Below are positions 22,288 to 34,229 of a stretch of DNA of 64,000 bases, in pieces. This stretch comes from Blattamonas nauphoetae (Eukaryota; Preaxostyla; Oxymonadida), in NCBI GenBank assembly GCA_033064195.1, contig JARBJD010000297.1, positions 1 to 64,000 of the forward strand. The letters are read 5' to 3'. The translations under genes and the position numbers were made by a program. The first letter of the stretch is position 1; each line of letters begins with the position of its first letter. The notes beneath the pieces are model-generated. The model searched no databases, had not been told where the DNA came from, and worked only from the letters and a program-made list of their open reading frames with translations.

Positions 22288-23464
22288 TTGATCATCAAGT
22301 CCCTTTTAGCGACAACTCGTTAGATAGTAAGTTTGCATTTCTCTTGTTGTCACTCTATTTCTAAATGGATATCTCCTCGTTTTCTGTTCAGAGATGTCTC
22401 AAGCTAAATCTCGACGTGGATCAAGTTAACTCGCGATCGCAACACTACGGAGTGCCAGTTTGCATTTGTCTTATTTCCATTCTCTTTTTTTTACCTTTTT
22501 CTCATTGTTTCCAATTTATAGATCTCACAACCGCACTTCACAGTCCCAGATCACCAACATTCTGCCCTTCACATCACTCATGATATCGAAGAAAAGACGA
22601 AACAGCTCAACAACCTGCCTTTTCAGGCTTCTATAATCCGTAAACATGGTCCCCAATATTCAACTTTTGTGCCGGAAGAGACCAAAGTCCTCACAAAAGG
22701 GAACAACACAAAGACCTCCTTCGACGCCTCGTTAAACTCATACGTGGATGTCAGGAACCTCAGATACTCAGTTCTGCTGATAGGTTGATATCCTCAAGCA
22801 AAAATTTCTGAACATGGAAATGAAAGGAGATTCTTGTCAAACTGTCCCTCCTCTCATCCTCAATATTGGCAAAGTGGATCCTCCTTAAAATCCTGGACAT
22901 ACCGTCTTTTCCCCGATCTAAACGCGACACAAAAGTATGGACGATTCCACTTTGGATATTTCCCAGTATGATCGTTGGACCTCAAACAATGATTCACGTT
23001 TTCCTCCCCCTCCCCTTCGTTTGATTCTCCCTCGTTCAATGTCTACATTTCTCTCTTTCCCCTCTTCCTCAGCAGGTTCCTTTCATCGTTCAAATTGAGG
23101 ATCACACCTTGATCTGCCTTTCGAGACCACTCTCCACAAATAGCCCAATTCATGTCTTAAAAAGCCAACAATTCCACATTCATCGGACTTTTTTCAATGA
23201 TATCTCGTTCAAGCAAATACCTATTGTCAAACGATCACTGAACCTTCTGAATCTGAACACCCCGTTTTGATCATGCTTGTTGAGCATGACCTAATCATCC
23301 AATAGTCAGGAGGAAACGAATTTGGACTCTTTCCGTGTCTTCTGTGGAAATACCTTCTTGAAAATTTCCCAGTCACATTTGTTGCCATGATGGAGTGTAG
23401 ATATCGATCTGTGTTTTTTCTCTGTTCAAGACCACTTCACACATTTCGGACAAAAAATATTGGT
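22288..23464. other. No gene recognised
   Basis: This stretch is mixed pyrimidine-rich sequence with only short open frames. The plus strand at about 22365-22583 has a hydrophobic Cys/Phe-rich frame, but nothing connects to it. Confidence 0.25.
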
Positions 23465-23872
23465 TTATTTCTCGAACATGTTATCATTGAGCAAGTCATA
23501 ATGGAGGCTGCCCATTGGGACCGGAGCCCCAAACTTGTTCGCGCTGAAAAGGTCAGATAGGACGGAAATAAGGAAGAAATGGAGCCTACGCATGATGGAG
23601 GCGACGTTTGTTTGGACGAGAGTCACAGAGGACCACTCGATAGGACAAGGAAAAGTGAAAGAATGCAATAATGAGGGAGAACAATTCGGTCCCAGTTTCT
23701 CGGTCCCCACCTCTGGGAATCCCACTCTGGAGTTGTGATTCACTCCGGGATCCTGTGCACACTGTCTGTTTGGTAGATTCTTCACCCATGTCGAATTTTG
23801 TGGATACTGCTGTGAAAAAACATGATCAATGAAATGAAAAGCGATGGAGTGGACAATATCAGTCAGTGTCAT
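23465..23872 (-). CDS. Short unrecognised open frame downstream of the armadillo-like gene
   Basis: This 135-codon frame overlaps the stop region of the 974-residue gene by 14 bases and runs on the same strand. Its C-terminal half (RLHFFLISVLSDLFSANKFG...NDNMFEK) reads like real protein. The frame starts with a non-ATG codon, so if it is real it needs an upstream exon or internal ATG. I do not recognise it. Confidence 0.25.
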   Translation of the reverse strand: MTLTDIVHSIAFHFIDHVFSQQYPQNSTWVKNLPNRQCAQDPGVNHNSRVGFPEVGTEKLGPNCSPSLLHSFTFPCPIEWSSVTLVQTNVASIMRRLHFFLISVLSDLFSANKFGAPVPMGSLHYDLLNDNMFEK

Positions 23873-26783
23873 CCGATTCGGAATCTTCTCTCAGATCAGT
23901 CTCATTGTAGGTCATTTCCATGCTTGGAATGATCAAATTCGCCCCACGGAATTGCATCATATCCATGTCTCGAATGGTCATATTCGCCCCACGGAATTGC
24001 ATCATCTCCATGTCTCGAATGGACATATTCGCCCCATGGAACTGCATCATGTCGATGACGTGTCCGATTCGTCTCGTGATGTCGAATGAATCCTGCTTCT
24101 GAACCAAGAGGAGGTCCAGAATATCCTGCCAGCCTTCTTCTTGAAAGTGCGGAACAGTATTGTGAAGTGTCTCCCGTGCTGGCCTTCTATGCGAAGAATA
24201 TCGTGTTTGACGGAGAAAGACACCGAGTCCATGTTTGTACGTGTAGAAAAGGTTGTAATCCAACAATCCACCGACAATGCGAGAGAAGAACCCGATCCTG
24301 CTGAGACACTGCGCGATCGCGCGATAATCACACAGTTTGCTGAGCATGATGAACACTTCGGCTCGGTCCTTTCTTTCTTTCCCATTTAACGAGGATTGTT
24401 GGATGAAGATTGGGAAGAAAATGTCAATGAATGGAGAAAGAAGTCGTTCGAGCCGCGAGAGAGTCAGGCGAGTTGCACAGTGCTTCAGTTTAGGCAGGGC
24501 TTTCACGGCAAAATCGAGGAGTTGTGACGAGGCAGAGTTGAAAGAGACACTGTGCTCGTGGATTGTTGGCATCACAACACCAACTGTCGCGAGATCCACG
24601 TCGACCCACTCATTGAATGTTGGGTGAAGTGTGAATGACTTTGGGCCTAGGAGAGAGTTGATTGGACGAAGTCTGAAAGAGTCGATGGGGAGAGAGAGGA
24701 GAGAGGTGAGTGCGTGGAAGTATTGTTCTGTTGTTCGGCCAGCATTTCTGAACAATTTGGGAAGATAGACAAGTTTGAGTTGGTTTGTGTGGAACGCGCA
24801 GATGCGAAGGATGGTGTCGTCATCGATGGGAGAGTCGCTTGTGAGCAGAGCAACAATTCTGTCGACAATGTCGATGATCTCGTCGTCGGTGAGACGACAA
24901 ACCAGTTCAGATGTGAGGATGAAGGGTGGGGATGGTAATGAGAGGGCAGCACCATCGATTTCTGTCCTCACATCATCTCGAAATGTCCTCATCGCGCTGC
25001 TTTCAAAGTCTGGTCTAAACAAGTGGGCGAAGAATCGCAGGATGATGTTGTCATTGAACACATCTATGAGAGCAGACGGATGGAGGGAGAGATAGACAAT
25101 GTAATCTCTCGTCTGATCGAAGAAAGAGTGACAGATCTCATCAAGTTCGCTTCGTAATTGGTCATGTTCTTTCGATTCTGCATATTCTCGAATCTTCTTG
25201 AGATAATCATCCATTGTGCGGATTATGTATTTGTGGAGTGAGAAGTATTCGTTTGTGAACGGCAACTGCGAAGGAGTGATTGCGTCGAAGAGATCAGCGA
25301 ACCAACCACTCTTGATGTCCCTCAATAGAGCAGCAGAGTTGAGATGACTTGTGAATGATTCGAAGTGTTCGAGAATGGTAGCAGCGTGGTCCGGTCGAGT
25401 GGGTGTCAAGAGAGTGCGGAGAACAGTGGAAGGTCTTTCCTTCGATGAAATGATTCCGTCGTCCACTTCGACTGAGAATGTTCCATTTGGTCCGGAGGCC
25501 AGTTTGGCACTGAACTTTCGATTGGACATGAACCATCCAAACGCTTCGAGTCCCAAATCGGAGAAGAGTCTCCCCTCGCTCAGTCGAGCAAGGATATCCT
25601 CAAACGTCTCCACCCACTGCAGTTCGTTCAACCTGCCGCATTCGCCATAGAGAAGTTGGTTGAGGACTTCGCTTGTCATGGTAAGCCCCAACGAGGAAGC
25701 AAATTCTTCCGTCATATTCGCCCTCACCTCTTCAAAAAAGTGGCGAAGCTCCGCATTGGAGAAAGCATAACTAGAACTCCTGATGTTGTGGAAGAATGCT
25801 TTCGTTGTCCTCAAGAGTGAGAGACCGTAGTGATAATCAGTACGACAAACTGGAGGGGCAACAAGATGCCGCAAATATGTGCAGAATGGTTGGATGATGG
25901 GATCGAGGTGTTCAGACGTGACCGCTTTGGCGTTAGATGACGACGGGTAAATTCCGAGATAAGTCATGATGATCGAGGGTGTGGAAATGGATAAAACCAT
26001 GTCTACGATCGAGATAATGTGGCGGTGGAATTCGATAGTCGTTCCATTTAAAGGTATTTCTTGTGGTTTTAGACGTTCGAAGAGTTGAGGCAATAAACCT
26101 GTTACAACCACTGCGATGGTGCATTTCCATGATGACTTCGTGATTAAAACGTCGAAGAAGGAGAGAGCAACTGTTCGGAGCTTGTCGGATGGATGGTAAA
26201 TGAGTTTGATGAGAGTGGACGTCACTTTCGTCAGGTTTTCTCCCTCCTCAGGGAATATGGTTTCGAGGAGCCTTGTGTGGCGAGATTTGCGATGTTCTAT
26301 GTGTATGGTTGCATATTTCAAGAAACGGACGGCATGAAAAACTTCATTTGTGGCCAATGTCATTTCGGAGTTGATTTGTTTGAAGAGTGAGACACAGCCT
26401 TGTCGTAGATCATCGGTCGTGATCGAATCCTGCAGGACCAATATCCAATCTGATGTGGAGGAGGTGGGAAGATTGATCTCTTCACCCTCCAGACGGGTTT
26501 GTTCCAGCATTGTTTGGGAAGTGATTCGCTTTCGTTTCTGTTCATATTGCAGTATCTGTTTTGAGAGACGAACATAGTGTCGATCATCGACAGTAACTGT
26601 GAGTAGATCAGTTTCGGATGAAATTGAATGTGAATCAAGTGATGTTTTGTTGTTGTTTTCGATGGAGTCTGGAAAAGTTGAATTAATGATGGTTTTGTTC
26701 GCAGTTGAAGATTGAGCTTGCTTCACCCGAGGATTTGTTTGTGTTTTGTTTCGCTTTCTCGCTATTGTATGCTTGGGAGGCAT
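23859..26783 (-). CDS. Large armadillo/HEAT-like helical repeat protein, 974 residues, oxymonad-type family
   Basis: The first ATG in the open frame is at 26783 (MPPKHTIARKRNK) and the stop is TGA at 23859-23861; there are no breaks. The N-terminus is basic and Ser/Thr-rich (1-60), possibly a nuclear or nucleolar signal. The rest is almost entirely amphipathic helices with Leu/Phe/Ile spacing, typical of alpha-solenoid proteins. The C-terminus carries three tandem 15-residue copies of MMQFRGANMTIRDMD type, then an acidic end. I recognise the style of a very large uncharacterised family in oxymonads; function is unknown, and scaffold or transport-adaptor roles are only guesses. It is the best intact host gene in the window and lies just outside the 26.88 kb transposon end, which inserted about 95 bases upstream of its ATG. 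Confidence 0.8.
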   Translation of the reverse strand: MPPKHTIARKRNKTQTNPRVKQAQSSTANKTIINSTFPDSIENNNKTSLDSHSISSETDLLTVTVDDRHYVRLSKQILQYEQKRKRITSQTMLEQTRLEGEEINLPTSSTSDWILVLQDSITTDDLRQGCVSLFKQINSEMTLATNEVFHAVRFLKYATIHIEHRKSRHTRLLETIFPEEGENLTKVTSTLIKLIYHPSDKLRTVALSFFDVLITKSSWKCTIAVVVTGLLPQLFERLKPQEIPLNGTTIEFHRHIISIVDMVLSISTPSIIMTYLGIYPSSSNAKAVTSEHLDPIIQPFCTYLRHLVAPPVCRTDYHYGLSLLRTTKAFFHNIRSSSYAFSNAELRHFFEEVRANMTEEFASSLGLTMTSEVLNQLLYGECGRLNELQWVETFEDILARLSEGRLFSDLGLEAFGWFMSNRKFSAKLASGPNGTFSVEVDDGIISSKERPSTVLRTLLTPTRPDHAATILEHFESFTSHLNSAALLRDIKSGWFADLFDAITPSQLPFTNEYFSLHKYIIRTMDDYLKKIREYAESKEHDQLRSELDEICHSFFDQTRDYIVYLSLHPSALIDVFNDNIILRFFAHLFRPDFESSAMRTFRDDVRTEIDGAALSLPSPPFILTSELVCRLTDDEIIDIVDRIVALLTSDSPIDDDTILRICAFHTNQLKLVYLPKLFRNAGRTTEQYFHALTSLLSLPIDSFRLRPINSLLGPKSFTLHPTFNEWVDVDLATVGVVMPTIHEHSVSFNSASSQLLDFAVKALPKLKHCATRLTLSRLERLLSPFIDIFFPIFIQQSSLNGKERKDRAEVFIMLSKLCDYRAIAQCLSRIGFFSRIVGGLLDYNLFYTYKHGLGVFLRQTRYSSHRRPARETLHNTVPHFQEEGWQDILDLLLVQKQDSFDITRRIGHVIDMMQFHGANMSIRDMEMMQFRGANMTIRDMDMMQFRGANLIIPSMEMTYNETDLREDSESDDTD
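23925..24060 (-). repeat. 45-bp in-frame tandem repeat, three copies, in the C-terminus
   Basis: The unit encodes MMQFRGAN followed by (M/L)(T/S/I)I-x-(D/S)ME and recurs every 45 bases, keeping frame. The three copies differ at a few sites. It is a local expansion of what is probably a single conserved C-terminal motif. Confidence 0.8.
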
Positions 26784-27581
26784 GTTGGAACTTTCCACTG
26801 TAGAGATGACACGGTGTCGTCGGAATGACTTGGATCCAAGTCATATGACTTATTTCTCACTTTTTGTCCACGACTTCTAGGCATTGCCAATCTCGGGCCC
26901 ATCCCATAATGTGGAAGTTACTTTTTCCCTTTATTTGGATTTTCAGAGCCATTAAGAACTGGATAATGGTCTGCTCTGATCAAACAATCTCGCAAAGAAA
27001 TGTCAATACAGTCTTCTCAGTCCGGATATCGGAACAAAACGACATGAAGAAACACAATCGAACTAAATTGAAACTGAATGCCCGAAGGAGACAAAACAAG
27101 TTTAACGTTGAGCATTTGATCATTCTCTGAACGGTGGAGACGGATCGAAATATCTTCCCTAAGCGTGGATCTCTCTGGATTCAGATTGTGTCCAATCAAA
27201 GTTCTCCATTAAGTTCTTCCAAAGACAAAACACAATCTCGGCCAAAGAATCTGATTAAAGCGATCTCCCTCGATAGAAAAGGGCGAGATGTTGCTGATTG
27301 TTCTGATTTATTTGATTGGGAAGAACTCCTGTGAACAAAACGGATGACAAAGACAAACGAACTCGCCACTCGGAAACGCCTATTGGACTGGCCAGACTGA
27401 TCAATGAACGACGGACGCGGAACGAAGGTAACAATAAAACACACTATTATTAATTTCACGAGGGTTTGAAAAAGAAGAACCAAGATCTGCCGTTTTCTGA
27501 TTTCAACCCACGCCCAGGTGCTGATTCGGATCCTAAACGGAACTACTTGCCTCCCACGCCGGAAAAGACGGAGCGCAACTC

Positions 27582-29519
27582 TTGAGCCTTGTGGATAAGA
27601 ACTGTCGACCTCTTATTCAACCGCTCAAGTCGCTCCTCGAACCCTCGTCTTTCACCCTCGTCCCCTTCCTCCAGATCAATGCCGGTGTCTTATGGGCGCT
27701 GTTCGACTCCGACATCTGCTCGCCTGTACTCGTGTGGGGCGAGAACGATAGAAGAGAGATTCCACGTCGTCTTCTTCTTGCGATTTACGAGTTTCAAGAG
27801 AGGTGTGCGAAGCTGGGGCGAGATTGGGTGGAAAAGAACAAGTCGTACAACCCCTTCCTCGCCCAACTCCTCCGAAGCGTGTTTCCGAACCACTCCAACT
27901 CTTCCACTGTGTTCTCTGAGTCGAGCCAGCCTTGCATTCTCCTTTCGTCGCAGCTGGCATCGTCGACACTTCAGAATCAGCTTCTGTCGACACTCTTTCC
28001 TCCTGTTTCTGCGTCGTTCACCTCAACTCTCCTTCATCCACCTCTCGATCTCTTCAGGCCGTCCGCTGCCTTCCACTCCATCAACACCAACCTCTCCTCG
28101 GCAGTGTCCCACTTTCTGTTTAAATCGTTCAATCTGGACTCCCTTCTCGTCGAGTTCGAGCCAGTCTTGTGGATGAACAGAATCGAAGCAGTCTCGTCCC
28201 AAATGAACACTGATTGGCGTCTCGCCAGTTTCAACCTCTTCACCCTTCAGAAGTCAGAAGGCATGTTCCTCTCTGATTGTGGAGACCCACCGTCTTCTGG
28301 CCAAAGCGGGACAGGAAGAGATTGATCGTCTCAAGAAGAGTTCTGAAGGCGAGTCAAACGGAAAAGCGTCGACGCTTGGCTCACTCAACGTCATTCTCCG
28401 CCTGCTGCGCTGCATGAGCTTGCTCTACCCGTCAACGCGCACGGCGATGGGGGACATGCCGTTTTCGGAGCTGATTGAGTTCTCGCAGACTGTTCTGAGG
28501 ACGATTGGTAAGAGTGAGATTGTCTTGGCCAGACAGTGCACGCATCTGCTGGGTGATCCTCTGTTCCTCTTTGTGTTCATCTCAACCACAATTCTTTTCA
28601 ACTGCCCGACTCCCTCTCGCCCAGCCTCCTCCTCTCTCTCTTCACCATCCTTCCCCATCTTCTCAGCCTCTTCACTCATCACAACATCCCACAACGCATC
28701 AACCGACGCTTCTCCAGTCCAACGTACACCCCATCCGTCGTCAACTCGTCGCTCACTGTTCTCATCTCACTCTCTTCTGCTCGCCTCATCCTCTCCAACC
28801 TTGGCTACATTCTGTCGCTCTTCGCTGTCCACCCATCGTTCCCTCTGTCCATCGGGAGGCACGCAATCGACCTTCCTCAGGAACGGGTCGAAAGGAAGAA
28901 GAAAGCAGAAGCGAATCAGAAGCAGTTGGATGCCTTTGAGGAGAGTCTGTTTGTACCATTCGCTTCGGACACACTCGACACCATGTCCGACAGCACCAAA
29001 CTCGACCACGTGCGAAGAATCATCAGAAAACGGATTTCTGACCTTCCCTCATCGCTCGAGCAGAATCCGCTGTTCTCTGAGATCGAAAGACAGATGGAAA
29101 GCGAGCTGCTCGTCTTCCTCCAAAACAAGATTGATCGGAAGAAGCACACATCGAAGATCGAGCGGATGATGGCGAGTGATCAGAAGAACAAGCTGTCCCA
29201 ACACATCTCCCACAGCAACCACGATTCCAGATCAGAACCGGAAACACGACAACTCTCCGTCGCTCGTGAAACCGTCACAGATCGCAAAGGAGCAGAGTCA
29301 GCAATCACCACCGACACTCCAACGCGGTGGGTCGTCGTCTCTTCTCCAATCACCCTTCATTCGAAGATGCCAGAAGCAGAGAAGTCACCTCTCGTGAACA
29401 ATCTCGCTTGCCTCTGCGAGCGCTGCCAGCGTCTGAGCGAGATTGAAGCAGAAGAAGAGAATGACACCAGAGACGTGCTGACTGTGCTGGACACGGCGGG
29501 GAAGATGCTGCGCGAATAG
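27582..29519 (+). pseudogene. Host-type large gene inside the hAT-like element, possibly RME-8/DNAJC13-like
   Basis: Coherent protein text runs through 27582-28280, then a second frame from about 28280 to 28600, then returns to the first frame to TAG at 29517-29519. The frame change near 28280 (SDC to IVETHRLLAKAG) and the return near 28600 look like compensating indels, since I see no splice signals there. Segments include LVPFLQINAGVLWALFDSD, then VLVWGENDRREI, later LPHLLSLFTHHNIPQRI and a charged C-terminal part (LDHVRRIIRKRISDLPSSLE). The GVLW...LVW...RREI pattern resembles the region of RME-8/DNAJC13 endosomal proteins after the J domain, but no J domain (HPD) is visible. Family call is tentative; it could be unrelated alpha-solenoid. 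Confidence 0.4.
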
Positions 29520-31122
29520 TCCCCTCACACACCCGAAAGTGCTCAAAATGACGTAGAACACACTCGACCAAACCTCGTTCTTTGAGGTCAATTTGGACTT
29601 CAACGGGAACGTCCAGGCGGACGACACGTCTGCTCCCACACACGCACTCCCTGCTCGCCGCTCGATCGTCAACTCTCTCCCAACGTCGTCCTCCCCTCAC
29701 TTCGGATCGGCGGAGAAACAATCAGCTCGTCGCAGTCGATCAGCGACCTTGTCTACGAGACCGTGCTTTATCCGCAGTTTGGGTGAGGTCGATTCAGGAT
29801 CGGATAGACCCTGTGTGTGTTGTATTATCAGAAGAGCGGAAGAGGGAGCGAATTTGGAGGTGCTCATGGGAATGGGCGAGGGCGGCATCTGATGTCGCTG
29901 TTCTCACTCTTCCAGCTTTCTGTGAAGGAGGAGGATGTGCAGACGGAGAAAGCTGACAACAAACCGACAGGACGAATGACTCATACGTTCGAGCCGACTG
30001 GAAGAAGGACGATGGAGACGGAAGATCCAGACGCGGATGAGATTGTGATGTTTTTGGTTGAGATTTTGGAGAGAATGCTGAATGCACACGGTCCAACAGA
30101 GGATCCTCTATTCAATCCACACACTGTCACCAATCCACCGCCTGTGAAAGACACACTACACTTCATCTCACGTCTGCTTCCTTCATCGTCAGACGCAATC
30201 CGCTCAGGTGTCTCTCGTCCTTCTTAAATCACTCGCAATAGGGATGACACTTGAGACAGACTGTTTGATGGCTTACTGCATCGTTCTGAACCTGAAAGCA
30301 ATGTTGCTCCAATCGACAGAGACGAAGAACACCGATTCTGTTCAGAAGAAGCAGATAGAGGAGGAATGGGAGGAAGAAGCACTTGCCTTCACAACAGTCG
30401 AGATGCTACTCGACGAGAAAGGGACACCGTTGAAGGAGGATCCAGAGAGAGTCGCGCAGGCAAAGCTTGCTCAGACGAAGCCGTGTCCGACCTCGTTCTT
30501 CGAGTCAAGCCAGCGACTTTCAATCCAACAGACGCTGTCTGTCTCATTCGCTTCTTTCATCTCGATGGCTGCCACACTGCTCGACGACATTTCGTTTGAT
30601 CCGTTCATCTCGATGCTGTGGACGAAGTCAGTCCTTCTGTTGTGTCTGCCTCCGTCGCTCATCGGCGCGCTGTTCGTCTGCAACACCGACCCACACTCTG
30701 ACACCTCCTCCTCCACTCCTGCCGTCCACACTCTCGTCGCCCATCCTCTCCCGCTCCTCCCACCCTCTCCTCCTCTTCTGCACACAGTTCAACCACACTC
30801 GCTCACACTTGTTCCTCAACCGAGTCTTCTCGAACTGCACAGAAAGCATGAGCCAGACACGGAAGATTCGGTTCCTTCTGTTCCAGAAAGACTTCGAGCG
30901 GGCACTGAAATAGCTGTACACGATGGATTGCGCGCTTCCGGTCTTTCCCCGTCTCTGCCCATCACACGCTTCTTCTCGTCTCACACGCAAGACTCTATGC
31001 TCTCATCTTCTCTCCCACTGATTCCCATTTTCCTCCATTCACACTCCCATCCAGTACAAATTCGTTCCACGACAAACAACGCGAACGATCTATCACTTCG
31101 TTCCATTCACACGACTTCGTAG
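29520..31122 (+). pseudogene. Continuation of the host-type cargo gene, frame broken
   Basis: Coding-like text continues in changing frames: FFEVNLDFNGNVQADDTSAP at about 29585, ISSSQSISDLVYETVLYPQF near 29720-29785, an acidic segment DADEIVMFLVEILERMLNAH near 30020-30090, and a helical hydrophobic segment FASFISMAATLLDDISFDPF near 30550-30610. I cannot tell whether this is the same gene as 27582-29519 or a second one. Several single-base frame changes are needed and splice sites do not explain them. Unrecognised overall. Confidence 0.35.
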
Positions 31123-31553
31123 CATCCTCCTCTCCCACAATACACACAGTCCACTGCATCGCTTGGAGAAAAGAGGAATAGAAGCTGTGGGATGGAGATA
31201 GAATCGAACGAACGAGTTGAGAGTCGTCGTTCTCGTTGTGATTGTCATCAAATCAAACGAAACAAAGTGCATTTGATCTCTTTCAACGATGTAGTCATTT
31301 CAATCCTTTTCACTCGAACAATGAATGTGGATTGAAGCATGTCTCATGATTAAATGTGTTGTGTATCTCGTTGTTTTCACAAGTCAATCCTAACTTTTGG
31401 TGGTGAAGTGAAGATAACCGAAATTGGTGAATTTAGATGATAGTGATCCGACACACAATTTGAATAATAGGTCCCATCGTGGGCCCGACGGTCCCGACCA
31501 AGTCCCGAAAAGTCCCGGAAAAAGGCCCGAGATTGGCAATGCCTAACGACTTC

Positions 31554-33062
31554 AGACCAAGTCTTTCTTTGCTAAACGAATTCATTTGGAATGACTGTTC
31601 ACATTTTGAGTAGAGCAACTGGAAAAACCGTTTTATGGGGAACTGTTGAAGTTAAGTTCAGTCAATGATTCAATTGTATAGCAACTAGCACTCATAGACC
31701 GAGAATAATACGGATAAAAAACGACTGAAAAAGGAGAATTGAGCATTGAAAATCCGATCTGCCCATCTCATTCCTCAGCACCCTCAGTCTCGGCTAGCAG
31801 CCATGCGGACATGAAGGAGTGGACAATGAGAAGAGGGGGTAGGAATCGTGTGATGGAAGATCGTTTCTATTTGGCATGGATGTTACGTGGACTGTGAGAG
31901 AGTGAAAAATATGGAAAATACAGACTATGGTTGAATTTGCACGGACGGTTCTCGTGTATGATTTGAATGGATCATGAAATGTGTGAGGAGTGTCCATTAC
32001 TGATGCAGTGGGAGAAGACGATGATGTGTGTGTTCTGCGGGAAAAGACGGGAGTTGCGGAAGAGTGGGACGTGACCAGCTGCTGTGAGACGAAAAAGAAG
32101 ATGATCATTGGAGGATCAGAGAACAAATAAAGGAGATGAACGATTGTAGCACATGTCATTCCCCCATACAGAAGATGTTCTCGTATCCATAACTCACATG
32201 ACCGTTTGTGTTTTGGCCTCTTCGCTTCTTCGTCGCATCAGCTGTGAAGCGCATTCGTTTTCCGTGATACACATGGCACATGTTCAGTTTTGTAATACAA
32301 CCTTCAAAGTCGTTCAAGAAAAAACGTAATTATTTGATTGGATGGAAGTCGACCAGTCCAGGTCAATTGTGGTGAGCGTGTTAGACCTCCTTGGATGTTG
32401 CATTGGGTTGAATGATTGTTCGAGATTCTTTGTTGTCTTTAATGTGTGTGAAGATGCGGACCAGTTGTCATCTCCAAATGAAAGAAAGTTGAGTTTGTGT
32501 GAATATATGCTTGTGTTATATTCGAGCTGTGACAGGCGGCATGTGTGAAATCAGATCAATAAATCCTCATTTGTCAGTCACCCTTACTTTGAATTGTCAC
32601 CTCCATCAGTGTCCCTTTCATTCGTGGTGTGTATCAATGGTTTAACCCTCTTTCTTGTTCTTATTTGACAATCTGTTGACCAGATCGTTTTCTGAAGGAG
32701 AAGAGCGAAAACTGATGACTTCAGAACTCGAACACAACTCTACTACCTCGCACAATGGAATCTTTCATTCGATATATATCTTCATGTTCTCCGTTCCTTC
32801 TTGTTCATTACGAAAATAAAACTGTCAAAAGAAACCAGACTGTTCTGTTTGACGTCATTCAAGGTAACGAAGAGCAGGATCACCATTTTCAAATTCTTCC
32901 CAAATCGTCAATTATGCATCAAACATCATATAAGGATCTTTTCTTGCCCATATACTGCCCCATCTCTGTTGTTTTCTTCTCCTTCAGTCACCTTCATCCT
33001 CTTTCTCATGATCCAATAATCTCTCTCCTAGCTCTGTCTTTGTCTTCCAACAACCCTCCATA
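31554..33062. other. No confident gene; short open frames on both strands
   Basis: A minus-strand frame at 31794-32159 is Ser/Thr/His-rich with a hydrophobic start. The plus strand at 32755-33062 has a short frame with two weakly hydrophobic segments. Neither is recognisable. Confidence 0.25.
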
Positions 33063-34140
33063 ATGAAGCACGTCTTCAAAACAGTCAAAATCCGTGAACT
33101 GGGCCCATTGATACCCTTCCCATTAGCCACTGGAATCGTCCTGATTCTTTACGGGTTCTTTGCCAACTTCTTCGGTGCCCTGGCGAGTTCCTTCTCGTTC
33201 CTTCTCGTTCCGTCATGTCGACTCAGTTCTATCGATACTTCTTGGGCAGATTTATAGGACGATAATGGTGGTAAATATCACAGCACGAACACAACAAGAT
33301 CTTGAACGACTCACATGGAGGAATGCTAATCGATTCATTTCCTGTCAGAAGAGCGAATCTTCATCCGCAAACTCGAAATCTGCCAAAAGAAGCAAAATTC
33401 GCGAAATAGGACTCTTCATCTGGCACAAAGAGCTCTCTAACGCGATCGTACGTATCTTACTTGTTGTCGTCAACCTCTCGGCACTTTCTGTGCTTGTCGT
33501 GACAGGCTACGTTCCCCCAAGCAAGTATGCGGTGGAAGTTATGACAAATGTTTGTTTATTGATGATGATGACGAGAAAAGCGAATGCAGTTTCGATGTCG
33601 CTTCCCATGCTCATTGTGCCCGAGTCTCAATCGAAAGGATCTCCAGAGATTCTTCTCACCACCACGGAAATGAAGATTCTGAAGTGAGAGTGTCACAGTG
33701 CCTTACAATCGAAATCGCGACAGGATAAACAGGAACAGTCGAACAAACACGCAACCACCGAACACTCAGCGAACGACGTGCACGCGAAGACTGTCGCCAT
33801 CATCGACGACCTGCCCGACAAGCTTGTGGTGCCACCGCACCCAATGCAGCCGGAAGAGGCAGATATCATCTGCGACTGGATGCGAGACTTCATTATGGCC
33901 TGTCCATCTCCACCCTCAGCTAAGTCCCGGCCCTCACACTCTGATCACGACTGTTCTGGCATCCTGTCTCTCATTGGACAGGCAGAGAAGCAGAACAACA
34001 CCAAACCCGAACACTCCAACCACTCCCTATCGTCTCAAACGAGCTGGACTGAGATAGACAAAGGTTTAGATAGCACAAACATCACCAGAAACAGATATCA
34101 ATACAGACAAACCTCTCTTCCTTCATCAGGACTTTGTTGA
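33063..34140 (+). CDS. Unrecognised host-type membrane protein, probably several exons or frames
   Basis: The ATG at 33063 opens a frame with a membrane segment (LGPLIPFPLATGIVLILYGF). A second frame from about 33200 continues with YRTIMVVNITARTQQDLERL, a basic region, a second membrane segment (RILLVVVNLSALSVLVVTGY) and ends with TGA near 33687. A third frame at 33700-34140 is hydrophilic (IIDDLPDKLVVPPHPMQPEE). Order and spacing suggest one multi-pass membrane protein with a long soluble tail. Whether frame changes are short introns or mutations is unclear. I do not recognise the family. Confidence 0.35.
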
Positions 34141-34229
34141 GATTCTCTCACGCGAAAATCAACCCCACTGAGTGGACGACAACGAACTTCGACTCCGCTT
34201 CCCCACAACGGACAGATCGACAGCAGCAC

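Larger units (their letters stand above)
26878..31545. mobile_element. 4.7 kb hAT-like element carrying a large host-type gene
   Basis: The left end begins TAGGCATTGCCAATCTCGGG at 26878 and the right end at 31545 is the reverse complement over at least 22 bases. Flanks are identical 8-mers, ACGACTTC at 26870-26877 and at 31546-31553. These fit hAT. No transposase is present inside. Instead almost the whole interior (27580-31120) is plus-strand coding-like sequence of host type. The element landed about 95 bases upstream of the armadillo-like gene start. It looks like a Pack-type carrier and could be moved by a hAT transposase supplied elsewhere. Confidence 0.82.

Noticed and set aside
27582-29519. 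Firm RME-8/DNAJC13 assignment
   Set aside because: Only a loose motif pattern matches and no J domain with HPD is visible, so it is kept as tentative.
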